Assembly (NCBI RefSeq): GCF_009193325.2
Contig: NZ_CP059856.1
Coordinates: 4,216,001-4,280,000 of the forward strand
DNA from: Bacteroides zhangwenhongii
Lineage (GTDB): Bacteria; Bacteroidota; Bacteroidia; Bacteroidales; Bacteroidaceae
Direction: 5' to 3'
Length of the DNA stretch: 64,000 nucleotides
Part shown: positions 48,394 through 56,401 of the stretch, piece after piece
How positions within the stretch are numbered: position 1 is the first letter of the stretch
How the letters are laid out: every line of letters starts with the position of its first letter
Notes under the pieces: generated by a model
The model's input: the letters and a program-made list of their open reading frames with translations, nothing else
What the model was told of the DNA's origin: nothing
The model's database searches: none
Translations under genes and position numbers: made by a program

Positions 48394-50868
48394 ATGAAAA
48401 TATTTCGAGAAATAAAAAAGTCTTTTGTTAATAGAATGATGTACTATGGTATATCTAATTCTAGTCTTTTTGATAAAAAGTGGTATTTAAGTCAATATCC
48501 AGAAATAGGTAAAGTTAATCCTGTTAAACATTATTTGGAAAAAGGATGGCGCGAAGGTAAAAATCCGTCAGAGAAGTTCTCTACAAATAAATATCTGTAT
48601 GCATATCCAGATGTACAAGACAGGAATATGAATCCTCTTGAACATTATTTATTCCATGGAAAGAAAAGAGGACGGTTGTGTTTTAATGTAGGTCAGGTTG
48701 GAATTGAGAAAGCTAAAAAAACAAATAATAGACCTTTGGTTAGTGTAATTGTGGCAAGTTACAACTATGCGGATTTGCTACCTCAAACTCTTGACTCTAT
48801 ACTGTCGCAGACGTATACTAATTATGAGATTGTAATTGTTGATGATGGCTCGACAGATAATTCTATGGATATTATCAATCGATATTTATCTAAAAATGAT
48901 AATATTAAGCTTTATAGACATCCAGGAAATGCAAATAGGGGACTACCTGAAACGGTACGTTTGGGGGTAATAAAATCTCAGGGAGAATTTGTTGCATTTT
49001 GTGAAAGTGATGACTTTTGGGACTCTCAGCATTTATCGAAGAAAGTAGATATAATCAATCGTTATCAAGAAGTAAAGATTATATCTAATAACGTAGAACT
49101 GTTTGGTGAAGAAAAGATGGTGAATGCTCGCAAAAAATATGTGGAGGATTTAGATGCCTTTTTATCTGTAGGAGGAAATAATCTGGATATTAACGGGCAT
49201 AAAGGAATGAATTATATTCCTACATTTTCTGCTGTCATGATTAGAAAGGACGTTTTCCAAAATTTAGATTATAATACACCGATTCCCGCTTGGATTGATT
49301 TTTGGCTATATAGGCAGATACTAAAAAATGAGCTTCTGTTTTATACGACGGACAAACTTACGTATTGGAGGCAGCATAGCTCGTTTAATAATATAAATAA
49401 TGCAGAAAAGTATACTGCTGAACGTGATTGGTTTATTTACATGAGTGATCGTTTGAATGGTTTTAAAATTTCGCGGCGGATTTTGAAAAATGTAAAAATA
49501 TTAAAAGAATCACACCTGTTTGAACTTTCTTATTATAGTGAGAAGTATGCTGATTTGCTAGATGGAGCTGATCCAACAATGCATTATTTATTAGTGGGCT
49601 GGAAAAAAGGGTGTAATCCGTCGCCTTATTTTAATAATAATGCTTATTTAAGCAATTATGTGGATGTATGGTTGAATAATGTTAATCCTTTGATTCATTA
49701 TGAACGCTATGGAAAGAAACAAAGGCTGAAAGTATTTCCTGTGGGAACGGAAGAACTTCTGGAAATTCAAGAAACAGATATTGAGATGGTCGGGAAATGG
49801 AGAGAAAAGACTAAAACTGTTTTGCTTATAAGTCATGAATTATCTTTGACAGGAGCTCCACGCGCTTTGTTGAATATGGCTATAATGCTAAAAAAAATAG
49901 GAGCAACACCAGTGATTCTATCTTTGAAACACGGACCTATGGAAAAGGAAATTTCTGAATTGGGTATCAAGTTGTTAGTAGAGCCATTTTTATTAATGAA
50001 TTATAATTTGAGACATTGGTCCCTTTCTGGTTTTTTGTCAAACTTTGATGTTGTTGTCTTTAATACATTGGAAACTGTATGGCTTATTGAGCACTTCTCA
50101 GAAATAAAGGCAAGGAAAATCTGTTGGTTACATGAAGGGCGCTATTCTTATGCTGGGTGGACGAGATTTAAGGATCTGTCAGTATTATTCTCTTTGTTTG
50201 ATAAAGTTTATGCTGTGGGAGAGTATTCTAAGTCATTTGCAGATCCTTATATTCTAGACAAAAATAAACTAGGTGTTTTATTATATGGCATACCTGATAT
50301 TGAAATCAAATTGGCGAATAAAACTTTGGATAATAAGATTAAGCTTTTGTTGCCAGGAACACTTTCTGACAGGAAGGGACAGCTTATTCTATTGCAGGCT
50401 TTGGATATGTTGTCCAAGAAGGTTCGTGAACAGATAGATATATATATTGTGGGGGCTGCGATAGAGAAGAAAGTTGAAAGGGCAGTCAAACATTGTCATT
50501 ATTCTTGTGTGAAGTATATTGGCGAACTGGAACATGAGCAGCTATTGCAATTGTTTACTAATGTGGATATAGCGTTATCTCCTTCATTAGATGATCCTAT
50601 GCCTATTGTTTGTACTGAAGCAATGGCTTTGGAAAAAGGAGTGATTGTGAGTGAGAATACAGGTACGGCAAGTTTCATTGAAAATGGAAAAAATGGGTAT
50701 AAGGTTCCTGCTGGTGATCCTTTAGCACTGGCCGAAGTTATAGAAAGAATGGTATTATATAAGGATAAACTGCCGATGTTGGGTAAGGCTGCTAGAAAAA
50801 TATATGATGATAATTTTACAATGGAAATTTTTGAGAAGAATATTAAAGCATTAATAATGGGGGAATGA
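48394..50868 (+). CDS. Large two-domain glycosyltransferase (GT2 + GT4)
   Basis: An 824-residue fusion. Residues 20-105 and about 365-450 contain related motifs (KWYLSQYPEIG...NPVKHYLEKGWREGKNPS, and later DPTMHYLLVGWKKGCNPSPYF...NPLIHYERYGKKQR), a repeat found beside glycosyltransferase domains in polysaccharide loci. The first catalytic domain is GT2 (about 115-360; SVIVASYNYADLLPQTLDSIL, VDDGSTDNSMD, CESDDFWD). The second is GT4 (about 470-820; LLPGTLSDRKGQLILLQAL, SPSLDDPMPIVCTEAMALEKG). It could add two sugars in sequence. 29 nt after the ABC gene. Confidence 0.88.
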   Translation: MKIFREIKKSFVNRMMYYGISNSSLFDKKWYLSQYPEIGKVNPVKHYLEKGWREGKNPSEKFSTNKYLYAYPDVQDRNMNPLEHYLFHGKKRGRLCFNVGQVGIEKAKKTNNRPLVSVIVASYNYADLLPQTLDSILSQTYTNYEIVIVDDGSTDNSMDIINRYLSKNDNIKLYRHPGNANRGLPETVRLGVIKSQGEFVAFCESDDFWDSQHLSKKVDIINRYQEVKIISNNVELFGEEKMVNARKKYVEDLDAFLSVGGNNLDINGHKGMNYIPTFSAVMIRKDVFQNLDYNTPIPAWIDFWLYRQILKNELLFYTTDKLTYWRQHSSFNNINNAEKYTAERDWFIYMSDRLNGFKISRRILKNVKILKESHLFELSYYSEKYADLLDGADPTMHYLLVGWKKGCNPSPYFNNNAYLSNYVDVWLNNVNPLIHYERYGKKQRLKVFPVGTEELLEIQETDIEMVGKWREKTKTVLLISHELSLTGAPRALLNMAIMLKKIGATPVILSLKHGPMEKEISELGIKLLVEPFLLMNYNLRHWSLSGFLSNFDVVVFNTLETVWLIEHFSEIKARKICWLHEGRYSYAGWTRFKDLSVLFSLFDKVYAVGEYSKSFADPYILDKNKLGVLLYGIPDIEIKLANKTLDNKIKLLLPGTLSDRKGQLILLQALDMLSKKVREQIDIYIVGAAIEKKVERAVKHCHYSCVKYIGELEHEQLLQLFTNVDIALSPSLDDPMPIVCTEAMALEKGVIVSENTGTASFIENGKNGYKVPAGDPLALAEVIERMVLYKDKLPMLGKAARKIYDDNFTMEIFEKNIKALIMGE

Positions 50869-50973
50869 GGGGCAGGTTATAAACTGTTTTGGTTATTTTT
50901 GTTTTTATAGAAGAGCTATTATCTTAGTAAAAGTTTTGTTATGATATAGGTTGATATTATAAATCGGGCGATA

Positions 50974-52743
50974 ATGAATAATATTCCAAAAAAGAATTTA
51001 ATGTTTCTTTTGTATGATAGAGCTATTATCTATTTGATATTGACAATGTTACTTTATTTGAGTATGGGAGAAATGTTCCATAATATTCAGATACATTATA
51101 TCAAAGATTACGCACTATTTCGAAGATGGGGAGATGCAATGTTGATAGCTTTTCCTTTGTTATTTATGCGAAAGAAAATTCTAGTTTTTCCTTATTTATT
51201 GTTGGTCAATGTGTATTTTCTATCTATAATCTGGTATTATCGTGTTTATTCTACAATAATGCCTCTGTCATCTTATTTGATGGTTTATAATTTGGATGGA
51301 TTATCGCTTAGTGTTTTCCGACTCATTAAATTTAGGGATATATTGGTCGTCCTTCCTTCTGTTTTTGGGTGTATATATTATTGTTGTGTATATAGAAAAT
51401 TAAAATGTTTCTTTTTGTCAAGAATCAAAATTGCACTTCTTTGTTTGTTGTTGTTTGGTGGTATTGTTGTATATTATGCTTGTAAGAGAAATCCTACTCC
51501 TGGTTATGCAACGTTAAATGGACTTTATACTATAGAGCCCGTACGAGCTTTTAAGGAATTTGGTATCGTTCATTATTGGATCTATCAGATTGGAATCTTT
51601 CAAGGTATTTCTGAAAAGGAAGAGCAGTATGCGAAAAATTTTATGTGTAGTATAGAAAATGGTAGTAATTGTGCAAAGAAAAAGGTTGAGGGTGGTAAGA
51701 ACTTGATTTTGATATTGGTAGAGTCTTTGCATTCTTGGCCGATTGGAATGAATATTGATGGTATTGAAATTACTCCCCATATCAATCAATTGTTAAAGCA
51801 AGATAAGACAATTTACTTTTCAAAAGAAATGCCTCAGGTAAAAGATGGTAGATCTAGTGATGCACAATTGATTATTAATACAGGAATATTGCCTTTGGCT
51901 ACTGGAGCTGTATCAGCTTGTTATGCCGCTAATACCTTTCCTTCTCTTCCTGCTGCTTTGAAGGAAAAAGGGTATACAACTGCTTCTTTTCTGTGGGATG
52001 ATAAAAACTATTGGAATCAAGAAGCGATGTCTCGAGCTTATCAGTTTGAATGTTTATATGACCGACTTAGAGATTCGGAGAGATTTGAAGAAGCTGATGA
52101 ACAGTTATTCGCAAAGGCACTTCCTCTCTTACTAAAACTTCCGCAACCGTTTTATGCACAGATTGTTACTATGTCTTCTCATGATCCATGGATTAGACCA
52201 CCACATATGAAAACTCTTCTTGATAGTATAGAAATAAAGAATGAGGATGTAAGGAATTATATGGTGATATTGCAGTATGTTGATCAGTGTATATGGAAGT
52301 TTGTGACACAGTTAAAAGAAGAGGGAATATATGATAATAGTGTTATTGTGATAACGGGTGATCATGATGCTCTTCCTTTTAATGAGTATGAGGACCGTGA
52401 AGAGTTGAAAGGAGAGGATTGTTTTGTTCCTTTTATTATTCTGAATTCTCCACTTTCTTCGGAACATACTGATAAAGTTATTGGGCAAGTGGATATATAT
52501 CCTTCCTTATTAGACCTGATGGGGTGTACTGATTATTCATTTACTGGTTTGGGTGAAAGTGTCTTTAGTGATGAAATAAGCGATTTTGCAACTTATAGAA
52601 CAGGAATTTCCGCAGGAGGAGTGAATGTCTCGGATTCGGTGAAGAGACATCGGGAAGAATGTTGGAGACTGTCGGATATTATTCTTCGAATGAATTACTT
52701 TAAGACTAATACTATTTTAGCTCCCGATAAAAACTCGATGTAA
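50974..52743 (+). CDS. LTA-synthase-like phosphatidyl-derived phosphotransferase
   Basis: A 589-residue membrane enzyme: about five TM segments (15-175) followed by a sulfatase-like/alkaline-phosphatase-fold periplasmic domain. Metal and catalytic motifs: NLILILVESLHSWP (metal Glu250), DGRSSDAQLIINTG (nucleophile loop), SHDPW and VIVITGDHDALPF. Members transfer phosphoglycerol or phosphoethanolamine from phospholipids to glycans or lipid A. At the nucleophile position, Thr in LtaS (GKTSD), there is Ser294 (GRSSD). Length and topology are complete. The IS element starts within this gene's stop codon (TAA at 52741-52743), so the last residues may have been altered by insertion. Confidence 0.87.
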   Translation: MNNIPKKNLMFLLYDRAIIYLILTMLLYLSMGEMFHNIQIHYIKDYALFRRWGDAMLIAFPLLFMRKKILVFPYLLLVNVYFLSIIWYYRVYSTIMPLSSYLMVYNLDGLSLSVFRLIKFRDILVVLPSVFGCIYYCCVYRKLKCFFLSRIKIALLCLLLFGGIVVYYACKRNPTPGYATLNGLYTIEPVRAFKEFGIVHYWIYQIGIFQGISEKEEQYAKNFMCSIENGSNCAKKKVEGGKNLILILVESLHSWPIGMNIDGIEITPHINQLLKQDKTIYFSKEMPQVKDGRSSDAQLIINTGILPLATGAVSACYAANTFPSLPAALKEKGYTTASFLWDDKNYWNQEAMSRAYQFECLYDRLRDSERFEEADEQLFAKALPLLLKLPQPFYAQIVTMSSHDPWIRPPHMKTLLDSIEIKNEDVRNYMVILQYVDQCIWKFVTQLKEEGIYDNSVIVITGDHDALPFNEYEDREELKGEDCFVPFIILNSPLSSEHTDKVIGQVDIYPSLLDLMGCTDYSFTGLGESVFSDEISDFATYRTGISAGGVNVSDSVKRHREECWRLSDIILRMNYFKTNTILAPDKNSM

Positions 52744-52771
52744 TTAGGGATATTCCTAAAATAATAAAATT

Positions 52772-52809
52772 AAAGGCAACTACTTCATTGCGAATTAGTT
52801 GCCTTTTTT
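52772..52809 (+). terminator. Terminator inside the IS left end
   Basis: AAAGGCAACTA (52772-52782) and TAGTTGCCTTT (52796-52806) make an 11-bp stem, then a T-tract. It would stop transcription coming from the LOS operon before the transposase gene, a common way for IS elements to shield themselves. Confidence 0.85.
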
Positions 52810-52880
52810 GTATCTTTAAGCACTCCCCCCCCAAAAAACGGTTTGACGGCCAAAACGGGGGTAATTAAATATAAAAACAC

Positions 52881-54239
52881 ATGGTAAAGATACAAAAAAT
52901 TTCAGAAATCGAACCTAGTTTAGGTTTTACCGAGTTCGATATACTAAAAAAATATCGTCAAAGTTTTGCAACGAGTGAATTAGGTCGGCTCCATTCTCTG
53001 TTTCCTTTCTCGGCACTGGCCCGCCAAATGCATTTGAAGTCTTCCGCTTTGGGTCGTAAAAGTTATTTTTCTCCTGAAGGTAAAATAGCCTTGATGGTCT
53101 TGAAGTCCTATACCAACTTCTCCGATTCACAACTGATCGAACATTTAAACGGTAATATTCATTACCAGATATTCTGTGGTGTTCAGATTGATCCTCTTCA
53201 TCCACTGACCAATTCAAAAATCGTCAGTGCAATCCGTCAGGAACTGGCGGCCCATCTTGATATTGAGTCCCTCCAGCTTATTCTGGCTGAGCACTGGAAA
53301 CCTTACCTTGAAAACCTTCATGTCTGTATGACCGATGCCACCTGTTATGAAAGTCATCTGCGCTTTCCTACCGATGTCAAACTCTTATGGGAAGGTATTG
53401 TATGGCTTCACCGTCATCTGTGCAAACATTGCCGTACATTGCACATACAACGTCCCCGTAACAAGTATCTTGATGTAAGCCGCGCCTACCTTACTTATAG
53501 CAAACTTCGTAAACGCAGGAAATCACAGACCCGTATGATTAAACGCAGGTTACTTCAGTTGTTGGAAAAGTTACTTGAGCAGCTGAAGCTGCTTCATTCC
53601 TCCTACAGGGACAGGCTTACACTATCCTCCGATTACCAAAGACGTTTCTCGGTCATACAGAGGGTCCTTGAGCAAGGAAAGTATTTATTTGCAGGTGAAA
53701 AAGTGTCCGACCGTATTGTAAGTATCGACCGTCATTACCTTCGTCCCATTATCAGAGGCAAGGAAACCAAATCCGTTGAATTCGGCGCCAAAGTCAACAA
53801 TATACAGATAGATGGGATCTCCTTCATAGAACATATCTCCTTTAAGGCTTTCAACGAAGGAATACGTTTGAAGGACTGTATTCGTCTGCAACAACAACTG
53901 ACCGGGGTTAGAGTGAAGGCGCTTGCAGCGGATTCAATCTATGCTAATAATGCCAACCGGAAATTTTGTACAAGATATCACATCAGTACTTCCTTTAAGC
54001 GTAAGGGCAGAGCTGCCAAAGACGAGCCGCTTCGTAAGATCTTACGGTCGGAACTCGGCCGTGAAAGAGCCACCCGCCTGGAAGGAAGCTTTGGAACACA
54101 GAAACAACATTACTCACTGGCCAGGATAAAAGCCAGAAACAGGAAAACGGAAATGCTTTGGATTTTCTTTGGAATACATACGGTCAATGCGGTATGTATG
54201 ATAGAAAAGGTTGAAAAGAAAATAAGAAAGGCAGCATAA
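52881..54239 (+). CDS. Transposase (IS5/IS1182-like, DDE)
   Basis: A 452-residue intact transposase. N-terminal DUF772-like region (MVKIQKISEIEPSLGFTEFDILKKYRQ...LIEHLNGNIHYQIFCGVQIDPLHPLTNSKIVSAIRQEL). DDE residues: Asp in HVCMTDATCYES, Asp in VKALAADSIYANNANR and Glu in TRLEGSFGTQKQHYSLARIKARNRKTEMLWIFFG. A basic helical stretch (SKLRKRRKSQTRMIKRRLLQLLEKLLEQLK) separates the catalytic halves. No frameshift, so probably active. Base composition differs from the AT-rich LOS genes beside it. Confidence 0.93.
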   Translation: MVKIQKISEIEPSLGFTEFDILKKYRQSFATSELGRLHSLFPFSALARQMHLKSSALGRKSYFSPEGKIALMVLKSYTNFSDSQLIEHLNGNIHYQIFCGVQIDPLHPLTNSKIVSAIRQELAAHLDIESLQLILAEHWKPYLENLHVCMTDATCYESHLRFPTDVKLLWEGIVWLHRHLCKHCRTLHIQRPRNKYLDVSRAYLTYSKLRKRRKSQTRMIKRRLLQLLEKLLEQLKLLHSSYRDRLTLSSDYQRRFSVIQRVLEQGKYLFAGEKVSDRIVSIDRHYLRPIIRGKETKSVEFGAKVNNIQIDGISFIEHISFKAFNEGIRLKDCIRLQQQLTGVRVKALAADSIYANNANRKFCTRYHISTSFKRKGRAAKDEPLRKILRSELGRERATRLEGSFGTQKQHYSLARIKARNRKTEMLWIFFGIHTVNAVCMIEKVEKKIRKAA

Positions 54240-54647
54240 TCTGACTAAAATGAGAGGTAAACAGGAGAGGTTTTAACTTCCCCTAAAAAAGACATGTACA
54301 TAATGCAAGGTTGGAAGAGAAAACATAAGAATATGTAAATAATATTCTATAAAAAAGGATGAAGGAATGGGGAGTTGACAGAAAAAATTAAGAGAAAAGC
54401 TCACGTAAGGTAAAACTCTTCTCTTGATTTATGAGAAAGAGGAACATTTACTGAATATCCCTAATTAGTAGTTCTCCATTCGTGTCTTCTGCAAGCATTT
54501 CTACACGATTAAACTTATATCTTCATACTAACAAATGCAGGGCTTTAAATGTTGATATGCAAACTATTTGGCTTTTTATATTATTCTCTGCATCCTATAT
54601 AGAACAATTCATTAGATGTTATCATTTAGTTCTGTAAAAAATGTTGT

Positions 54648-54727
54648 AAATATAGAGTAGATTGCAGAATAAAAACTGCAGTTTTTCTAAAAAGTGCTAG
54701 TTTTATTCAGCGATTTACTCTATATTT
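54648..54727. repeat. Inverted repeat overlapping the AAA-ATPase promoter
   Basis: The arm AAATATAGAGTA...GAATAAAA (54648-54677) matches the inverse of 54699-54727 with three mismatches and one extra base. The right arm includes the predicted -7 box TATATTTG (54721-54728), so a dimeric protein bound here would cover the promoter. The rest of 54468-54751 shows no gene. Confidence 0.75.
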
Positions 54728-54728
54728 G
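54721..54728 (+). promoter_or_regulatory. Predicted -7 box TATATTTG for the AAA_14 ATPase gene
   Basis: TATATTTG lies 23 nt before the ATG at 54752, at the edge of the inverted repeat 54648-54727. The -33 box is not clear. Confidence 0.5.
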
Positions 54729-54751
54729 TCTGTATAACCCCAAAACAAGAA

Positions 54752-55927
54752 ATGATGGATACGCTTTATAGGTCATACCGAATGTTGCTTGACAACATAT
54801 CCACTGATTTTATCCGTTATCTCCATGATGAGATAGAGTGGAGTAGTAGGCTTATTGCTATTTTAGGCCCATGCGGTGTTGGTAAAACAACTATGCTTTT
54901 GCAACATATCAAGCTGTATGATAATATTGACGAGACCTTGTTTGTGACAGCTGATGATTTGTATTTTGCGGAACATAAACTGTTTGATCTGGCAATGGAC
55001 TTCTATCAGCATGGGGGAAAAAAACTCTATATTGACGAAATACATAAGTATGCTGGTTGGGCTCGGGAGATAAAGAATATATATGATCTGATTCCAAAAC
55101 TGCAAGTCGTGTATAGTGGTTCCTCTATATTGGATTTGGAAGTCGGAGAGGCTGATTTGAGTCGTAGAAAGTTGGAATATCGTATGGTAGGATTGTCTTT
55201 CCGCGAATACCTTGCCATTTCGTATGGTTATCATTTACCAGTTTATTCTTTGGAAGATATACTGAAACATAAAGTAGATTTTCCTTATGCCGAGGTGCGC
55301 CCTATTTTATTGTTTAAGGAGTATTTACAGCATGGTTATTACCCTTTCTTTCAAGAAAAGGGATATTTGCTCCGTTTGCAAAGTATCATTAAGCAGACTT
55401 TGGAAAATGATATACCGACTTTTGCGAATATGAATATAGCGACAGCATTAAAGTTGAAAAGACTGTTATATATCATAGCGAAAAGTGTTCCGTTTAAACC
55501 AAATCTTACCAAGTTGGCGACTTTGCTTGATATGAATAGAAATACGGTTTCCGATTTGATGTGTTATCTGGAAAAGGCTGGAATAATTAATCAGCTTCGG
55601 GCAGAGACGGAAGGTGTCAGACTTTTAGGCAAAGTGGACAAGGTGTATCTGAATAATACGAATTTGGCTTATGCACTTTCTGACAATACACCGGATATTG
55701 GTAACGTGCGCGAAACGTTTTTCTTTTCTGCTCTGCGAGTTGTTTGTCCGGTAACTACATCGAATGTTTCTGATTTTACGGTAGGTGGTTATACTTTTGA
55801 AGTAGGTGGAAAGAATAAATCGCAGAAGCAGGTGCATGATGTGGAGAATGCGTATGTTGTGAAAGATGATATTGAGTACGGAATGCGTAATGTGGTTCCT
55901 CTCTGGGCATTTGGTTTTTTATATTGA
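54752..55927 (+). CDS. AAA_14/DUF4143-type ATPase
   Basis: A 391-residue cytosolic P-loop ATPase. Walker A GPCGVGKTTML (about 39-49); Walker B KKLYIDEIHKY; sensor-like VVYSGSSILDLE. A winged-helix part follows (LTKLATLLDMNRNTVSDLMCYLEKAGIINQLR) and a C-terminal DUF4143-like end (VYLNNTNLAYALS...NVRETFFFSALRV). Function of these very common Bacteroides ATPases is unsettled; nuclease-fold C-termini and roles in mobile or defence contexts have been proposed. It lies in a remnant-rich strip between an IS and IS66 debris. Two adjacent ATGs (54752, 54755) are possible. Confidence 0.85.
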   Translation: MMDTLYRSYRMLLDNISTDFIRYLHDEIEWSSRLIAILGPCGVGKTTMLLQHIKLYDNIDETLFVTADDLYFAEHKLFDLAMDFYQHGGKKLYIDEIHKYAGWAREIKNIYDLIPKLQVVYSGSSILDLEVGEADLSRRKLEYRMVGLSFREYLAISYGYHLPVYSLEDILKHKVDFPYAEVRPILLFKEYLQHGYYPFFQEKGYLLRLQSIIKQTLENDIPTFANMNIATALKLKRLLYIIAKSVPFKPNLTKLATLLDMNRNTVSDLMCYLEKAGIINQLRAETEGVRLLGKVDKVYLNNTNLAYALSDNTPDIGNVRETFFFSALRVVCPVTTSNVSDFTVGGYTFEVGGKNKSQKQVHDVENAYVVKDDIEYGMRNVVPLWAFGFLY

Positions 55928-56067
55928 GATGGTATATGTATGTTTGTACGATGTGGACTTAAACAGATTGAAGTTACTATTTCCTGAGTCGTCCTCGTTG
56001 TTTTGGCAAAAGTTTGCTTTGTTGACAGGAGTTACCAAGTCTGGATGTAAGCAATCAGTCCCCCCCG

Positions 56068-56292
56068 TATCTTATCCGTGCTTTTGAGAAGTGGTGTATA
56101 TGTGAGCAGAGCAAGGTGCTTCCCAAGAGTCCAATCGGCAAAGCCATCGGCTACTTCTTAAATTACTCACGTCAGCTGGTGCGCTATACCATGGATGGCC
56201 GATATATGCTCGACAACAATCTCATCGAAAATAGTGTCCCTCCCGTAGCTTTGGGACGCAAGAACTATCATTTAAGAATCTTCAAAAAATAA
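56068..56292 (+). pseudogene. IS66 transposase (TnpC) C-terminal remnant
   Basis: Translating from 56068 gives YLIRAFEKW...VLPKSPIGKAIGYFLNYSRQL, then RYTMDGRYMLDNNLIENSV and ALGRKNYHLRIFKK before a stop. These are the hallmark C-terminal motifs of IS66 transposases (LPKSxxGKAIxY, DGRxxxDNNxxENxxRP, ALGRKNYLF). The N-terminal four-fifths of the transposase and the tnpA/tnpB partners are missing. The stretch 55928-56067 shows no gene; it includes a 7-C tract (56060-56066). Confidence 0.85.
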
Positions 56293-56294
56293 GA

Positions 56295-56352
56295 GATGTC
56301 TCTTAGAAACTGGGACTTTTGCAGAGAAAAGTCGAAATTTTTAAGAGACATC
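56295..56352. repeat. Nested hairpin, 58 bp, next to IS66 debris
   Basis: GATGTCTCTTA (56295-56305) pairs with TAAGAGACATC (56342-56352). Inside, ACTTTT pairs with AAAAGT. Could be an IS or MITE end or a terminator between the remnant and the convergent 635-residue gene. Confidence 0.6.
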
Positions 56353-56401
56353 CAAATATCTTTAAAGTTTATGCAATACGGGGTTTACTGATTGCTTACT
56401 T

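Larger units (their letters stand above)
52741..54467 (+). mobile_element. Insertion sequence with DDE transposase (IS5/IS1182-like)
   Basis: A complete IS of about 1.73 kb. Perfect 15-bp terminal inverted repeats TAATTAGGGATATTC at 52741-52755 and, inverted, at 54453-54467. The outer TAATTA is palindromic, so it can equally be read as a 6-bp direct duplication of the target outside a GGGATATTC end; the true terminus and duplication length cannot be separated from sequence alone. It contains an internal terminator, an 8-C tract (52825-52832) and a single transposase ORF. The insertion is exactly at the stop of the LTA-synthase-like gene. Confidence 0.88.

Noticed and set aside
34119..52743. 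A capsular polysaccharide locus
   Set aside because: No UpxY/UpxZ regulators, Wzx flippase or Wzy polymerase were seen; an MsbA-like exporter, a Kdo-kinase-like gene and a GT9 enzyme fit LOS core synthesis better.
52825..52832. Eight-cytosine tract as a phase-variation switch
   Set aside because: It is inside the IS upstream of the transposase ATG, not within a reading frame or between promoter boxes of a surface gene.
55866..56087. A 73-codon open frame after the AAA_14 ATPase gene
   Set aside because: It overlaps the end of the ATPase gene in another frame and runs into the IS66 remnant in a different frame from the transposase motifs; no independent support.
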